Below, piece after piece: positions 7,582-15,586 of a stretch of DNA of 25,468 nucleotides; position 1 is the stretch's first letter, and every line of letters begins with the position of its first letter. A model generated the notes under the pieces. The model was given only the letters and a program-made list of their open reading frames with translations, was not told where the DNA came from and made no database searches. A program made the translations under genes and the position numbers. The DNA is from CAXRDE01 sp964229355 (lineage in GTDB: Bacteria > Cyanobacteriota > Sericytochromatia > UBA7694), in assembly GCA_964229355.1 (NCBI GenBank), contig CAXRDE010000017.1, positions 1 to 25,468 on the forward strand, in the 5' to 3' direction.

Positions 7582-10128
7582 TTGAATAGCGTTTTTGCCC
7601 AGGCTTTACCGACCTTGCCTCACCTCGGACACCTGCCCGACTTACATCACTACCCTTCGTGGCTCTCGGCTCCTGCGCATCTGACGCCCCAATACCACCC
7701 GCTGTACCTGCCAGGGGGCATTCAAGGAGAAGCCCACCATGCCCAGGCCACTTTTCGTTCAGAAAGCTGGGATCTTCAGCCCGGTGAGTATCAGCTTAAC
7801 GCCTACCATTTTGGCCAATGGATTCAGACCACTGCCCTGCTAGAAAATCACCGTTTAACCCTGAGCCAACCCCTTCAAATTGCAGAGCCCCACAGTGTGG
7901 TGCTGGTCGAGCTGTGCCGTGAAGGGTCCCAATGGACCGTGATGATTAAAGCCTTGCCTGCGGAAAAAGACGCCCATCCCAGCTTTCAAATTTATAAGAC
8001 CCTTTTGCAACACACCCAGCGTCAGTATCACCTGCAGGATCCCGAGAGCGTCCCGCCCCTGATTTCGATTCAGGTCTCTAATGGTACCGAGCGCAGTCTT
8101 TTTGGAATTCAACAAACCCCCAGTGTCTTAGACGTCACCGGCCAACGGGTGAGTATTTCTTCAGAAGAAGCCTGCGGCCGCTTTGCGGATCTCTTACTGG
8201 CCCATCGCCCACCCTATGGACGAACCTTTGTTTATGCGGACGGCGGCCTGGACCTCTTTGACCATTTTGCCCTGCAAGAAGCCGGTCGCCTGCTGGGGAT
8301 TCGCAATCTTTATGGCAGCAGTATTTGGGGCGCAGAGGCCCTGGCCAGGGGCGAAGAACTCTCAAAAGCTCCCGTACACCATCGTCTCGAAGAGATTCTG
8401 GCTCTGGATGCCCCCCTTTTCTTATTCAACGGCTGGAACGGGCTATTGCACCACCCGGTGGCCTTTGAAAAACTCATGGCCCACCCCACAGCCCAAATTT
8501 GGGTCATTGACAGCCTGATGCAAGAAAGCGCCAAATACCTGTTGGCCCAGCATCCCCGCTGCGAGGTGCTGCTGGTACGCCCCGGTAGCGAAGGTTTGTT
8601 GGCCTTATGCATTACCCGCTGCCTGATGGAAAACAGCCCCCTGCACCGCGAAGCCCACAGCACCGAACCGGGTTTTTTAGATTATAAAACCGTGGCCCAG
8701 TCCAGCATCTTTGAGCTAGAGCCAATGGTGGCCGAACTCGTGATTGATCCCGAACATACCGAGCAATTGAAAGAGCAGATTCTGCGCCTGGCCAACGCGC
8801 TGGCTGATCCCTTAAAGCAGGCAGCCCACATTCCCGGCAACGGTTTATTTCAAAGTGGCGGAACCCAGGCGTATTGCCTGTGGCAAAACCTGTTACAGTG
8901 GGTCGACAAGCGCTACGAATGGCAAAGTTTTGAAACCCGAAATGAAGGGCTGCAACTGGCCCATTTGGGCCCCCACCGCTTTTTTGGCAACCTCCCCCTC
9001 ACGGCAGAAGGCTGCCAGGAAGCCGCCCAACGCATGGGTTTACCCCCTGAGGCTTACGCCTCTCTCCTGCAAGAGCAGATTCGCCCCATTCAAGACTTTT
9101 TAAGGCCCAGTCAGGGGAGCCAACGGGAGCTTATTATTTGCATCGGCCATGGTTTAGAGGCCCGTTGGCTGCGGGACCATGAGCAATGGTACGAAAAAAT
9201 CCGCGCCACCGATGCCGTACTGGTGGTCATGGACAGCATGCCCGGCCCCTTTATGCAGGCCCATGCTGCGCTGTGTTTACCCCTTAGCCCCGAAATTAGC
9301 CAGTATCAGCTGTGTCAGGAGGGCCTTAGCAATTGGTACCATGACTTCCCCCAAAAACAAGCGCCACCCGAAACGCGGAGCACGGCCAGTTGGTGGTACC
9401 GCACCCTGCATCTGCTGAGCCAAGGGCTCAAAAAAAACGAGTGGCTTCAGCAGGCCCACCCTGACCTTTATCGCCACGAAGCCTACCTTACCTCGCGGTT
9501 TTCAGAGCAAGAGCTGCCCTTTAAAGGCCAGGAGGTTTGTCGCGAGAGCCTTTGGGGTCGCATACAACACTACATGCAACATCAAGGCCCCTATGCCTTA
9601 AGCTGGCAAAGCCTGCTGGCCACCCCGCGCATTGCCATCTCCCCTGAGCATGCGGCTCAGGACTTCCATTATTTCGTGCCACAGCCCCAGGATTTTTCAC
9701 AACCCCGTGACACTGTCCTCAATATTGGCAGCAGCGTTCCCAACGCCACTTTTCAGGCCGTGCACCATGCCATTAAGGTCAATACGCGAGGCCATGCCTA
9801 TGACTATGGCACCATGCCCCGCGAGCGGTTGCTTTACATTTCTAGCTCCTGGGCTCTGACGCAACAGCTAAAAGACGGGGATCAGGTGCAATTGCAGCAA
9901 GCGGACGCTGCTCCCCTGATCTGTACCGTGGCCCTGAGTGATGATCTCAAGGGTAAAACCCTGTATTTCTCTTCTTACCTCAGCCAGGAGGAACTGAGCA
10001 CAGGTAAGATTCTGCCCTGGAATCGCTTCCAGGCACAGGTGTGCCCCTACAGCCAGGTGCCCCTCCTTAGAAAAGTCCAAGTTCACTGCCAACCGCTCAA
10101 TACCGTTCAGGAGATCGCCCATGCATAG
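7582..10128 (+). CDS. Degenerate molybdopterin-oxidoreductase-fold protein (MopB-like) lacking Fe-S domain
   Basis: 848 residues from a TTG at 7582, five bases after GGAGGG; the next in-frame Met is at residue 121. Residues 1-165 match nothing I recognise. From about 170 the order follows formate-dehydrogenase-type MopB proteins: GRTFVYADGG and GRLLGIRNL (213-243); APLFLFNGWN...HP (277-292), like the ILLxGsNPxxxHP motif; AQIWVIDSLMQESAKYL (304-320), like IVIDPRxTxTA; LLVRPGSEGLLAL (330-342), like IRPGTDxALAL; AVLVVMDSMPG (545-555); and a C-terminal molydop-binding-type barrel (about 710-800, DGDQVQL). There is no N-terminal CxxC Fe-S motif, and the metal-ligand position around 244-250 shows Ser, not Cys/Sec. 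Catalytic activity is therefore doubtful. It overlaps the downstream kinase gene by eight bases, so a sensory or scaffold role is inferred. Confidence 0.72.
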   Translation: MNSVFAQALPTLPHLGHLPDLHHYPSWLSAPAHLTPQYHPLYLPGGIQGEAHHAQATFRSESWDLQPGEYQLNAYHFGQWIQTTALLENHRLTLSQPLQIAEPHSVVLVELCREGSQWTVMIKALPAEKDAHPSFQIYKTLLQHTQRQYHLQDPESVPPLISIQVSNGTERSLFGIQQTPSVLDVTGQRVSISSEEACGRFADLLLAHRPPYGRTFVYADGGLDLFDHFALQEAGRLLGIRNLYGSSIWGAEALARGEELSKAPVHHRLEEILALDAPLFLFNGWNGLLHHPVAFEKLMAHPTAQIWVIDSLMQESAKYLLAQHPRCEVLLVRPGSEGLLALCITRCLMENSPLHREAHSTEPGFLDYKTVAQSSIFELEPMVAELVIDPEHTEQLKEQILRLANALADPLKQAAHIPGNGLFQSGGTQAYCLWQNLLQWVDKRYEWQSFETRNEGLQLAHLGPHRFFGNLPLTAEGCQEAAQRMGLPPEAYASLLQEQIRPIQDFLRPSQGSQRELIICIGHGLEARWLRDHEQWYEKIRATDAVLVVMDSMPGPFMQAHAALCLPLSPEISQYQLCQEGLSNWYHDFPQKQAPPETRSTASWWYRTLHLLSQGLKKNEWLQQAHPDLYRHEAYLTSRFSEQELPFKGQEVCRESLWGRIQHYMQHQGPYALSWQSLLATPRIAISPEHAAQDFHYFVPQPQDFSQPRDTVLNIGSSVPNATFQAVHHAIKVNTRGHAYDYGTMPRERLLYISSSWALTQQLKDGDQVQLQQADAAPLICTVALSDDLKGKTLYFSSYLSQEELSTGKILPWNRFQAQVCPYSQVPLLRKVQVHCQPLNTVQEIAHA

Positions 10129-11344
10129 TGCCCTTTTAAAATCCCTACAGGACATTCCCTTTTTTCAACACTTTGACACCAGCCAAATTGAAGCCTTAAT
10201 TCAACAGGGCACCACGCGGGAAATCGCCAAAGACACCGTCTTGTTCCACCAGGGCGACACCGCAGATAGCATGTACGTCATTGTTTCAGGCGCGGTACGG
10301 GTCATTGGCGAGGACAGCCAGGGCGCCACCTTCGAATTGTCTCAATTAAAATCTGGAGACTTCTTTGGTGAACTGGCCCTCATTGATGGCGGCACCCGCT
10401 CCGCCACCATTCAGACCTGTGAAGACAGCCAACTGTTTGTGCTGGGGCGCGAGGTGTTTATTCAAATGCTCACCCAGTCTCCGGGTCTGTTAGCAGAAAT
10501 TTTGGCAGATATCAGCGGAAAAATTCGAGCCTCCAATGAGAAGGTGTATCAAGAGATACTCGAACAGCAAAAAATTCAGTCTGAAATGGAAATTGAGCGC
10601 CATCGGTCCCTTTCTCAAATGGTGGCGGGGGTGGCCCACGAAATCAACACGCCCCTGGGCATTGTCAATGTGACCGCCAGCATGATCACCGAAAACCTGA
10701 GCCCTGAGCTGCTAGACCGCATCAGCGATCCTGAAGCCCGCGAAGTGCTCGATGATCTGGTGGAAGCGGCCCAGCTCATGCAAAGCAATATTGCCCGGGC
10801 CAATAAACTCATTCAAACCTTCAAAAACATTTCTGTAGGGCAAATTACCGATGCCCTCGAAACCGTGGTACTGCCCCAGTTACTGGAAGAAATTGTGGAT
10901 CTCTTTAAAGTACAGGCCCGGCTGGCGGGCTTAAAAATTCACATTCACAATGAGGTCGAGGATCCCCACTGGACCGGATACACCGGTTATTTGACCCAAA
11001 TTATGATGAATCTGCTGACCAATATTGAGCGTTACGCTTACCCCGATCAACGGGGCGGCAGCATAGATATTCGTCTTCGCACCCCCGACAGCACCCACTT
11101 TGAAATTCAAGTTTCTGATTATGGTAAAGGCATGAGTGAACATGATCTCAGCCATGTCTTTGATGTGTTTTTTACCACAGGGCGTGGCAAAGGCGGCACA
11201 GGCCTGGGCATGTCCATTGTACATAACCTGGTCACCTCAGCACTTCAGGGCGAGATCCACATGCGTTCCACCCTGGACGAGGGCACCACCGTTATTTTGC
11301 GACTCCCTAAAAAAATCATGGCTGAGGATGGAAACAACGCATGA
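10121..11344 (+). CDS. Soluble histidine kinase with N-terminal cyclic-nucleotide-binding-type domain
   Basis: 407 residues, ATG at 10121 seven bases after AGGAG inside the preceding gene. Residues 10-130 form a CRP/PKA-type cNMP-binding domain; the phosphate-binding cassette GDFFGELALIDGGTRSATI (79-97) keeps the Glu and Arg expected of a nucleotide binder. A helical linker (135-165) leads to HisKA with H-box VAGVAHEINTPLG (phosphoacceptor His173). The HATPase domain has N-box NLLTN (Asn301), G1 DYGKG (333-337), F-box VFDVFFTTG and G2 GGTGLGM (358-364), so the kinase appears fully active. No transmembrane segment is present. Together with the MopB-like gene upstream and the receiver gene overlapping by ATGA downstream, it makes a likely cytoplasmic two-component pair. 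The signal could be cAMP/cGMP or a cue delivered by the MopB-like partner (inference). Confidence 0.88.
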   Translation: MHSALLKSLQDIPFFQHFDTSQIEALIQQGTTREIAKDTVLFHQGDTADSMYVIVSGAVRVIGEDSQGATFELSQLKSGDFFGELALIDGGTRSATIQTCEDSQLFVLGREVFIQMLTQSPGLLAEILADISGKIRASNEKVYQEILEQQKIQSEMEIERHRSLSQMVAGVAHEINTPLGIVNVTASMITENLSPELLDRISDPEAREVLDDLVEAAQLMQSNIARANKLIQTFKNISVGQITDALETVVLPQLLEEIVDLFKVQARLAGLKIHIHNEVEDPHWTGYTGYLTQIMMNLLTNIERYAYPDQRGGSIDIRLRTPDSTHFEIQVSDYGKGMSEHDLSHVFDVFFTTGRGKGGTGLGMSIVHNLVTSALQGEIHMRSTLDEGTTVILRLPKKIMAEDGNNA

Positions 11345-12258
11345 GCGAAGACAAATATTTAATTTTGGTGGTAGACGACGAGCCGGATATGCATGCCCTC
11401 AGTCGCCTGAGTCTGAAAAATCTCAAGTACAAAGGCAAGGGCGTACACCTGTCCTTTGCTTCGACGGGCACTGAAGCCGTCGAATTTATGCAGGCGCACC
11501 CTGAAACCGCGGTCATTTTACTGGACGTGGTCATGGAAACCACCAGCGCAGGCTTAGACGCTTGCGAACGCATTCGCGGCGAAATCGGCAATGAGTTTGT
11601 GCGCATTTTATTGCGTACCGGTCAACCCGGCGCAGCCCCCGAAAAAAAGGTTATCGACGGTTACGACATTGATGGCTATTTGGCCAAAGCCGAACTGACC
11701 ACCAATCGCCTGTACACCGCTGTGCGCAGCGCCATCAAAACCTATAGCGAATTGCTCGAGTTACAGCACCACCGCGAGATTTTGCACTTTGTGCACGAGT
11801 CAGTGGTCAACCTGCAAGAGAGTGAAAGCCTGGAAAGCAGCTTGCAACAGATTTTAGAAACCGCGGTGGTGATTGCACCCGCTGACCTGGCGGTCTTGCA
11901 TTTGGGGGTTTATGACAGCGAAGGGGGGCTGCAAGAGTATTTGCTCAGCACAGGTACCGAAGCCGAAGGTCGTCCCTTACATACCGAAGCCGAACAGGTG
12001 TTAAACGCGGTCAATGCCAATCCGGGGGCGCTGGCCTTACAGCAAGCAGGGCACTTTCTGGACGGTTATTTGGTTCCTTTGCATATTTCACAAAACTGGG
12101 GACAGGGCTGGATCTACCTTTCAGGCCACCATGAAGATCCATTGACTCTGCAAACCCTACCCATGCTGGCAATCCATGCCGCAAACGCTTTATACGTTCA
12201 CCTGCTCAATCACCGACACCATATGGCAGAAAGCTTTTACCCCCCCATGATTATTTAA
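11341..12258 (+). CDS. Response regulator, receiver + DUF3369/GAF-like domain, no DNA-binding output
   Basis: 305 residues, starting at the ATG of an ATGA overlap with the kinase stop. The receiver (residues 6-130) has the acidic pair Asp12/Asp13, phosphoacceptor Asp62 (VILLDVVMET), Thr93 and Lys116. The stretch LRTGQPG...VIDGYDIDGYLAKAELT is characteristic of receivers that precede DUF3369, where the form YDINDYxxKTELT is common. Residues about 145-300 are a GAF-like/DUF3369-type region ending at PPMII. There is no helix-turn-helix, GGDEF, EAL or HD-GYP output, although DUF3369 proteins often carry HD-GYP. The phosphorylated form therefore probably acts through protein contacts, perhaps with the membrane protein downstream. 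Overlap with the kinase gene makes the pairing confident. Confidence 0.85.
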   Translation: MSEDKYLILVVDDEPDMHALSRLSLKNLKYKGKGVHLSFASTGTEAVEFMQAHPETAVILLDVVMETTSAGLDACERIRGEIGNEFVRILLRTGQPGAAPEKKVIDGYDIDGYLAKAELTTNRLYTAVRSAIKTYSELLELQHHREILHFVHESVVNLQESESLESSLQQILETAVVIAPADLAVLHLGVYDSEGGLQEYLLSTGTEAEGRPLHTEAEQVLNAVNANPGALALQQAGHFLDGYLVPLHISQNWGQGWIYLSGHHEDPLTLQTLPMLAIHAANALYVHLLNHRHHMAESFYPPMII

Positions 12259-12268
12259 GGAGCATACC

Positions 12269-12682
12269 ATGGAATTTTTAATGATTTTACCGATTTTAGG
12301 CGCTGTATTGGTGGTGGTTTTACTGCTGGGCAGCGTGCCCCTGTATTTGGCTCTTAAAATAGTCGACGTGCACGAGGGGTTTTTTAAGGCCTTGATCGTT
12401 AATGTGGTGGCTGGCGCAATTTCGTTGGCGGGCGGACTGTTCTTAAATCTCATCGGCATCTTTTTAGCGGGCATTACCAATATCTTGTCTATCTTTCTGC
12501 CTTTTGTAGTCCTGATTGTGGTCTTACAGCAAGCCTACGGCATCAGCACCGGGAAAGCGGCCGTGGTGTCTCTGATTCAATACGTCGTCTCTGTCATTCT
12601 TGTTATCGGCATGGCTTTTGCGGTACTCATTCCCCTGGGCATTGGGGGTGCTGCCCTGCTTGACGCCTCTGGCGGGTTTTAA
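12269..12682 (+). CDS. Small integral membrane protein, four predicted helices, unknown function
   Basis: 137 residues, ATG at 12269 six bases after AAGGAG and ten bases after the regulator's stop, so it is the last gene of the MopB-kinase-regulator operon. Hydrophobic stretches at about residues 2-28, 42-65, 68-91 and 98-128 would make four membrane helices with very short loops. The only clearly charged loop is IVDVHEGFFK (about 31-40). I recognise no family. The position suggests an effector or membrane partner of the two-component pair, but nothing in the sequence proves it. The stop TAA (12680-12682) lies within a TTAA that is also the stop of the convergent S41 protease gene. Confidence 0.7.
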   Translation: MEFLMILPILGAVLVVVLLLGSVPLYLALKIVDVHEGFFKALIVNVVAGAISLAGGLFLNLIGIFLAGITNILSIFLPFVVLIVVLQQAYGISTGKAAVVSLIQYVVSVILVIGMAFAVLIPLGIGGAALLDASGGF

Positions 12683-13839
12683 CGCAAATAATCGAGGGCG
12701 ATTTGCACCGCAATATCTGGCTCGGTGGCGTTTGGAGAATTCGTATCTGTCTGAATCACGACATCTGGAGCCACACCCACCTCATGCACCGGGTTTCCCA
12801 GACGGGTCAGATAGCGGGCCGTGGTCAACGAAAGACCGCGGCCTTCATACAGTGGAAACAGCGACTGCACCAGGCCTTTACCAAAGCTGGTTTCTCCCAT
12901 CACCACCGCCCGGCCACTTTCTTTCAGTGCCGCAGCCAGAAGTTCTGAGGCACTGGCACTGCCTTGATCAATCAACACCACCAGTGGAAAGTCCCAGACC
13001 TCGTCTGTGGGAGTGGCTTGAATGGGTGTTAATTGCCCCTCACGACTCTGGAGCTGAAACACCGTTCCCTCAACGCCAAAAAGACCCGCAAGGTCTACAG
13101 CTTGTCCCACAAGCCCCCCTGGGTTATTGCGAAGATCCAAAACCATGCCTTGCTCACAGCTCACGTCAGTATCTTGCAAATGTTGCTGAACGTCCTCTAA
13201 AAGTGACTCACTTAAAAAGGTTTGAAGGCGCAAAAGACAGCGCTCCCCTTCATAGGCGGTAAAGCGGGTGGCCTCTAAGCGCAGATTTTCACGTACAAAC
13301 CGGGCCTCCCGTACTACCGGCCGTGCAGAAGTCGCCAGGGTCGATTGCCAACGCAACAAGAGACTTTCACCCACCTGACCTTGTAAGCGGGCGTTAATTT
13401 CAGCCCAACTGAGATCAGCTAGCGACACACCTTCGACAGCCAGTAAACGGTCTCCGGCCTTTAAGCCATTGCGCTGTGCCGGGGTATTGGACAAAACACT
13501 CACCACCACTGCCTGGCCTTCTCGATAGGCCAATTCTACACCAATGCCCACAGCCTCGCCGCGCTTTTGAGACTCTAAGGCCTGGTATTGCTCGACGTTC
13601 AAAAACACCGAATAGGGATCCGCCAGGGCCTCCACCATGCCACGGCTCGCGCCATCCCACAATTCTACGGCCGTTACCGAGGTCAAAGCCTGAGACGATA
13701 GCACCTTTGCCACATTGTGCAAACGGGCCAGCTGCGAAGAGCTATTGGCCTGACTTCGTGTGGCCTGCCCAGGAAAAGCCAGACCGGTTATAAAACAGGC
13801 CAGCAAAGCAGCGGTCATTTTCCAGGATTGGGTACTCAT
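12679..13839 (-). CDS. S41 family C-terminal processing peptidase (CtpA-like), second copy
   Basis: 386 residues. A hydrophobic N-terminus (about 8-24) looks like a signal peptide, so it acts outside the cytoplasm. A short helical region is followed by a PDZ domain (about 95-170, GIGVEL...GLKAGDRLLAVEG) and the S41 core: VLDLRNNPGG (233-242), GSASASE with nucleophile Ser296, and SFGKG with Lys321. The 25-residue Ser-Lys spacing matches the Tsp/Prc dyad. These proteases trim or degrade periplasmic and envelope proteins from their C-termini. The ATG at 13839 overlaps the dtd stop by four bases. It is shorter and more divergent than the paralogue two genes upstream, so it is likely an old duplication with its own substrate set. 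Confidence 0.9.
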   Translation of the reverse strand: MSTQSWKMTAALLACFITGLAFPGQATRSQANSSSQLARLHNVAKVLSSQALTSVTAVELWDGASRGMVEALADPYSVFLNVEQYQALESQKRGEAVGIGVELAYREGQAVVVSVLSNTPAQRNGLKAGDRLLAVEGVSLADLSWAEINARLQGQVGESLLLRWQSTLATSARPVVREARFVRENLRLEATRFTAYEGERCLLRLQTFLSESLLEDVQQHLQDTDVSCEQGMVLDLRNNPGGLVGQAVDLAGLFGVEGTVFQLQSREGQLTPIQATPTDEVWDFPLVVLIDQGSASASELLAAALKESGRAVVMGETSFGKGLVQSLFPLYEGRGLSLTTARYLTRLGNPVHEVGVAPDVVIQTDTNSPNATEPDIAVQIALDYLR

Positions 13840-14288
13840 GAAGCAGTGAAATCACTGCCCAACAAAAGGGTTACCGGCCCGTCATTCTGAATATCCACAT
13901 GCATATGGGCCTGAAAAACCCCGGTGCGCACGGGCACACTGCCCTGGCGCAGTTGGGCCACAAAGTGCTCGTACAAAGCGTTTGCCCGTTCAGGGGGAGC
14001 TGCATCAGAAAAGCCCGGACGGCGGCCTTTGCGGCAGTCGCCAAACAAGGTGAATTGCGACACGGCCAGCACCTCACCCGAAATGTCTTCCACCGAACGG
14101 TTCATTTTTCCGGCTTCGTCAGCAAAAACTCTGAGCTTGAGACACTTCTGTGCCCAGAAGGCCATCTCAGTCTCATCGTCGTTTTGACCCACGCCAATCA
14201 AAAGCACGAGGCCGGGGCCAATGGCCCCAACCACGTCACCTGAAACACTCACACTGGCTCGAGAAACCCGCTGCAAAACAATGCGCAT
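13836..14288 (-). CDS. dtd: D-aminoacyl-tRNA deacylase
   Basis: 150 residues, the normal length for the family. Starts MRIVLQRVSRASVSV, the standard N-terminus. The two active-site signatures are present: SQFTLFGD (about 97-104) and the Gly-cisPro motif NDGPVT (about 134-139). The enzyme hydrolyses D-amino acids, and glycine mischarged on tRNA-Ala, from tRNA in the cytoplasm. It begins seven bases after the ctpA stop without a clear ribosome site, so translation is probably coupled. Its end overlaps the next S41 gene by ATGA. Sitting between two envelope proteases is unusual. Confidence 0.96.
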   Translation of the reverse strand: MRIVLQRVSRASVSVSGDVVGAIGPGLVLLIGVGQNDDETEMAFWAQKCLKLRVFADEAGKMNRSVEDISGEVLAVSQFTLFGDCRKGRRPGFSDAAPPERANALYEHFVAQLRQGSVPVRTGVFQAHMHVDIQNDGPVTLLLGSDFTAS

Positions 14289-14295
14289 GGGTTGG

Positions 14296-15477
14296 CTATT
14301 TTTTCGCCAGGCGGGTATTCAGAATTTCGAGGGCTTTCTTCAACTGCACGTCACTGCCTTCATCATACGGCTTACTGAGCAGTTCTTTGGGAATTTTAAC
14401 TTCCACATCGGGCTCAATGCCTTTTTTGTTAATATCTGTCCCTTTGGTGGTGAGATATTTATTGGTGGTAATGGCCAGAGCTCCACCATCTTCTAAGCTA
14501 TGCACGGTTTGCACCAGTCCTTTACCAAAGGAACGGGTGCCCACGATGGTGGCCCGCTGGGTGTCTTTTAAAGCACCCGCCAGAATTTCTGAGGCACTGG
14601 CACTGCCACCATCGATTAAGACCACCATGGGCATCTGCTGCGTTAACTCAGTACGTCCGTTGGGGTTTAACACCTCTTCACGGCCATCTCGGTCCACAAT
14701 GCGCACAATGGGTCCTTGTTTGCGTTCAATAAAGAGGCTACCAATATCCACCGCGTTGGGCAGCAAACCACCAGGATTGCTACGCAGGTCCAAAACCAGC
14801 GCACTCATGCCTTTTTTCTTGAGATCTTTCAGGGCGTCACGCATTTTGTTGGGGGCATCATCCTGCATGAAGGTGGTCAGACGTAAGTAGCCCACTTTCG
14901 CGTTGAGCATTTTCGCTTTAACAATTTGATTTTCGATTTTACCCCGTACAATTTTTACATCTTTGACCTCTTTGGTCTCCGGACGGAAAATCGTCAACAT
15001 CACCGGGGTGCCGTCGCGACCACGGATCAGATCCACCGCGTCATTGACATCCATATCTTTGGTGCTTTTGCCCTCAATGGCCTGAATAATATCTCCGGCC
15101 AGCAGACCGGCTTTCCAGGCGGGGGTATCTTCAATGGGGGCAATAACGGTCAGCTTGTCTTCACGGGTGCCAATTTGAATGCCAATGCCGCTAAAGCTGC
15201 CTTCGCGCTCCTCTGCCATTTGCTGATACTCAGATTTACTGATGTATCGGGTATACGGATCATTGAGCACGGCCAACATGCCTTTAATGGCTCCGTCCAC
15301 CAGCTTCTGTTCATCGACATTTTTTTCGACATATTCTAACTTGATTTTGTCAAAAATCTGAATAAAGGAAGTAAAAGTGGGGGTTTCAGCCAACACAGGC
15401 TGCAATGAAAGGCCGGCCGCAAAAGAGCCAGCCATTAAGGCAGAGAGGATGACGGTTTTCTGTATTCGTTTGAGCAT
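14296..15477 (-). CDS. ctpA: S41 family carboxy-terminal processing protease
   Basis: 393 residues with a classical signal peptide (KRIQK then a hydrophobic core, cleavage likely after VLA at 28-30). It contains the N-terminal LVDGAIKGMLAVLNDPYTRY helix-turn typical of CtpA, a PDZ domain (about 93-170; SGIGIQIG, GLLAGDIIQAIEG), VLDLRSNPGG (228-237), GSASASE with Ser294 and SFGKG with Lys319, again 25 residues apart as in Tsp. It is the first gene of the ctpA-dtd-S41 operon. GGAAGG lies about 14 bases before the ATG. Possible -10 elements TAAGAT lie upstream on the minus strand (near 15511-15516 and 15526-15531). Confidence 0.93.
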   Translation of the reverse strand: MLKRIQKTVILSALMAGSFAAGLSLQPVLAETPTFTSFIQIFDKIKLEYVEKNVDEQKLVDGAIKGMLAVLNDPYTRYISKSEYQQMAEEREGSFSGIGIQIGTREDKLTVIAPIEDTPAWKAGLLAGDIIQAIEGKSTKDMDVNDAVDLIRGRDGTPVMLTIFRPETKEVKDVKIVRGKIENQIVKAKMLNAKVGYLRLTTFMQDDAPNKMRDALKDLKKKGMSALVLDLRSNPGGLLPNAVDIGSLFIERKQGPIVRIVDRDGREEVLNPNGRTELTQQMPMVVLIDGGSASASEILAGALKDTQRATIVGTRSFGKGLVQTVHSLEDGGALAITTNKYLTTKGTDINKKGIEPDVEVKIPKELLSKPYDEGSDVQLKKALEILNTRLAKK

Positions 15478-15509
15478 TCGAGCGCGAATCCTTCCGTAGT
15501 CTTTGCTCT

Positions 15510-15567
15510 CATCTTAACACTTGCCATCTTAAAAAAATACAAAAAGGCCCCTTGTTTTTTTAAGATG
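15510..15567. repeat. 13-bp inverted repeat plus extra CATCTTAA copy in the divergent promoter region
   Basis: CATCTTAAAAAAA (15525-15537) and its perfect reverse complement (15555-15567) are separated by 17 bases. The core CATCTTAA also occurs at 15510-15517 as a direct copy 15 bases away. On the minus strand these give two TAAGAT hexamers upstream of ctpA; on the plus strand one TAAGAT lies upstream of the helical-repeat gene. It may be an operator, tandem promoters, or a long AT-rich stem. Confidence 0.5.
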
Positions 15568-15580
15568 CTTTTCTTAAACT
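15552..15580 (+). promoter_or_regulatory. Promoter TTGTTT-17-TAAACT, six bases before ATG (leaderless type)
   Basis: A -35-like TTGTTT (15552-15557) and -10-like TAAACT (15575-15580) have exactly 17 bases between them. The ATG at 15587 lies six bases after the -10, and no ribosome-binding site is present. This is the arrangement expected for a leaderless message, and the reason the ATG at 15587 is preferred to the one at 15581. Confidence 0.5.
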
Positions 15581-15586
15581 ATGGCT

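Noticed and set aside
7582..10128. Calling the gene a formate dehydrogenase or nitrate reductase
   Set aside because: No Fe-S cysteines, no Cys/Sec ligand and no partner subunits or cofactor genes nearby; only the fold is supported.
12600..13262. 220-codon open frame on the plus strand
   Set aside because: It overlaps the end of the membrane protein gene and runs antisense through the S41 protease; the Pro/His/Trp-rich product has no domain.
14150..14890. 246-codon open frame on the plus strand
   Set aside because: It is antisense to ctpA and dtd, whose family motifs are unmistakable; its composition is that of a mirrored coding frame and it has no ribosome site.
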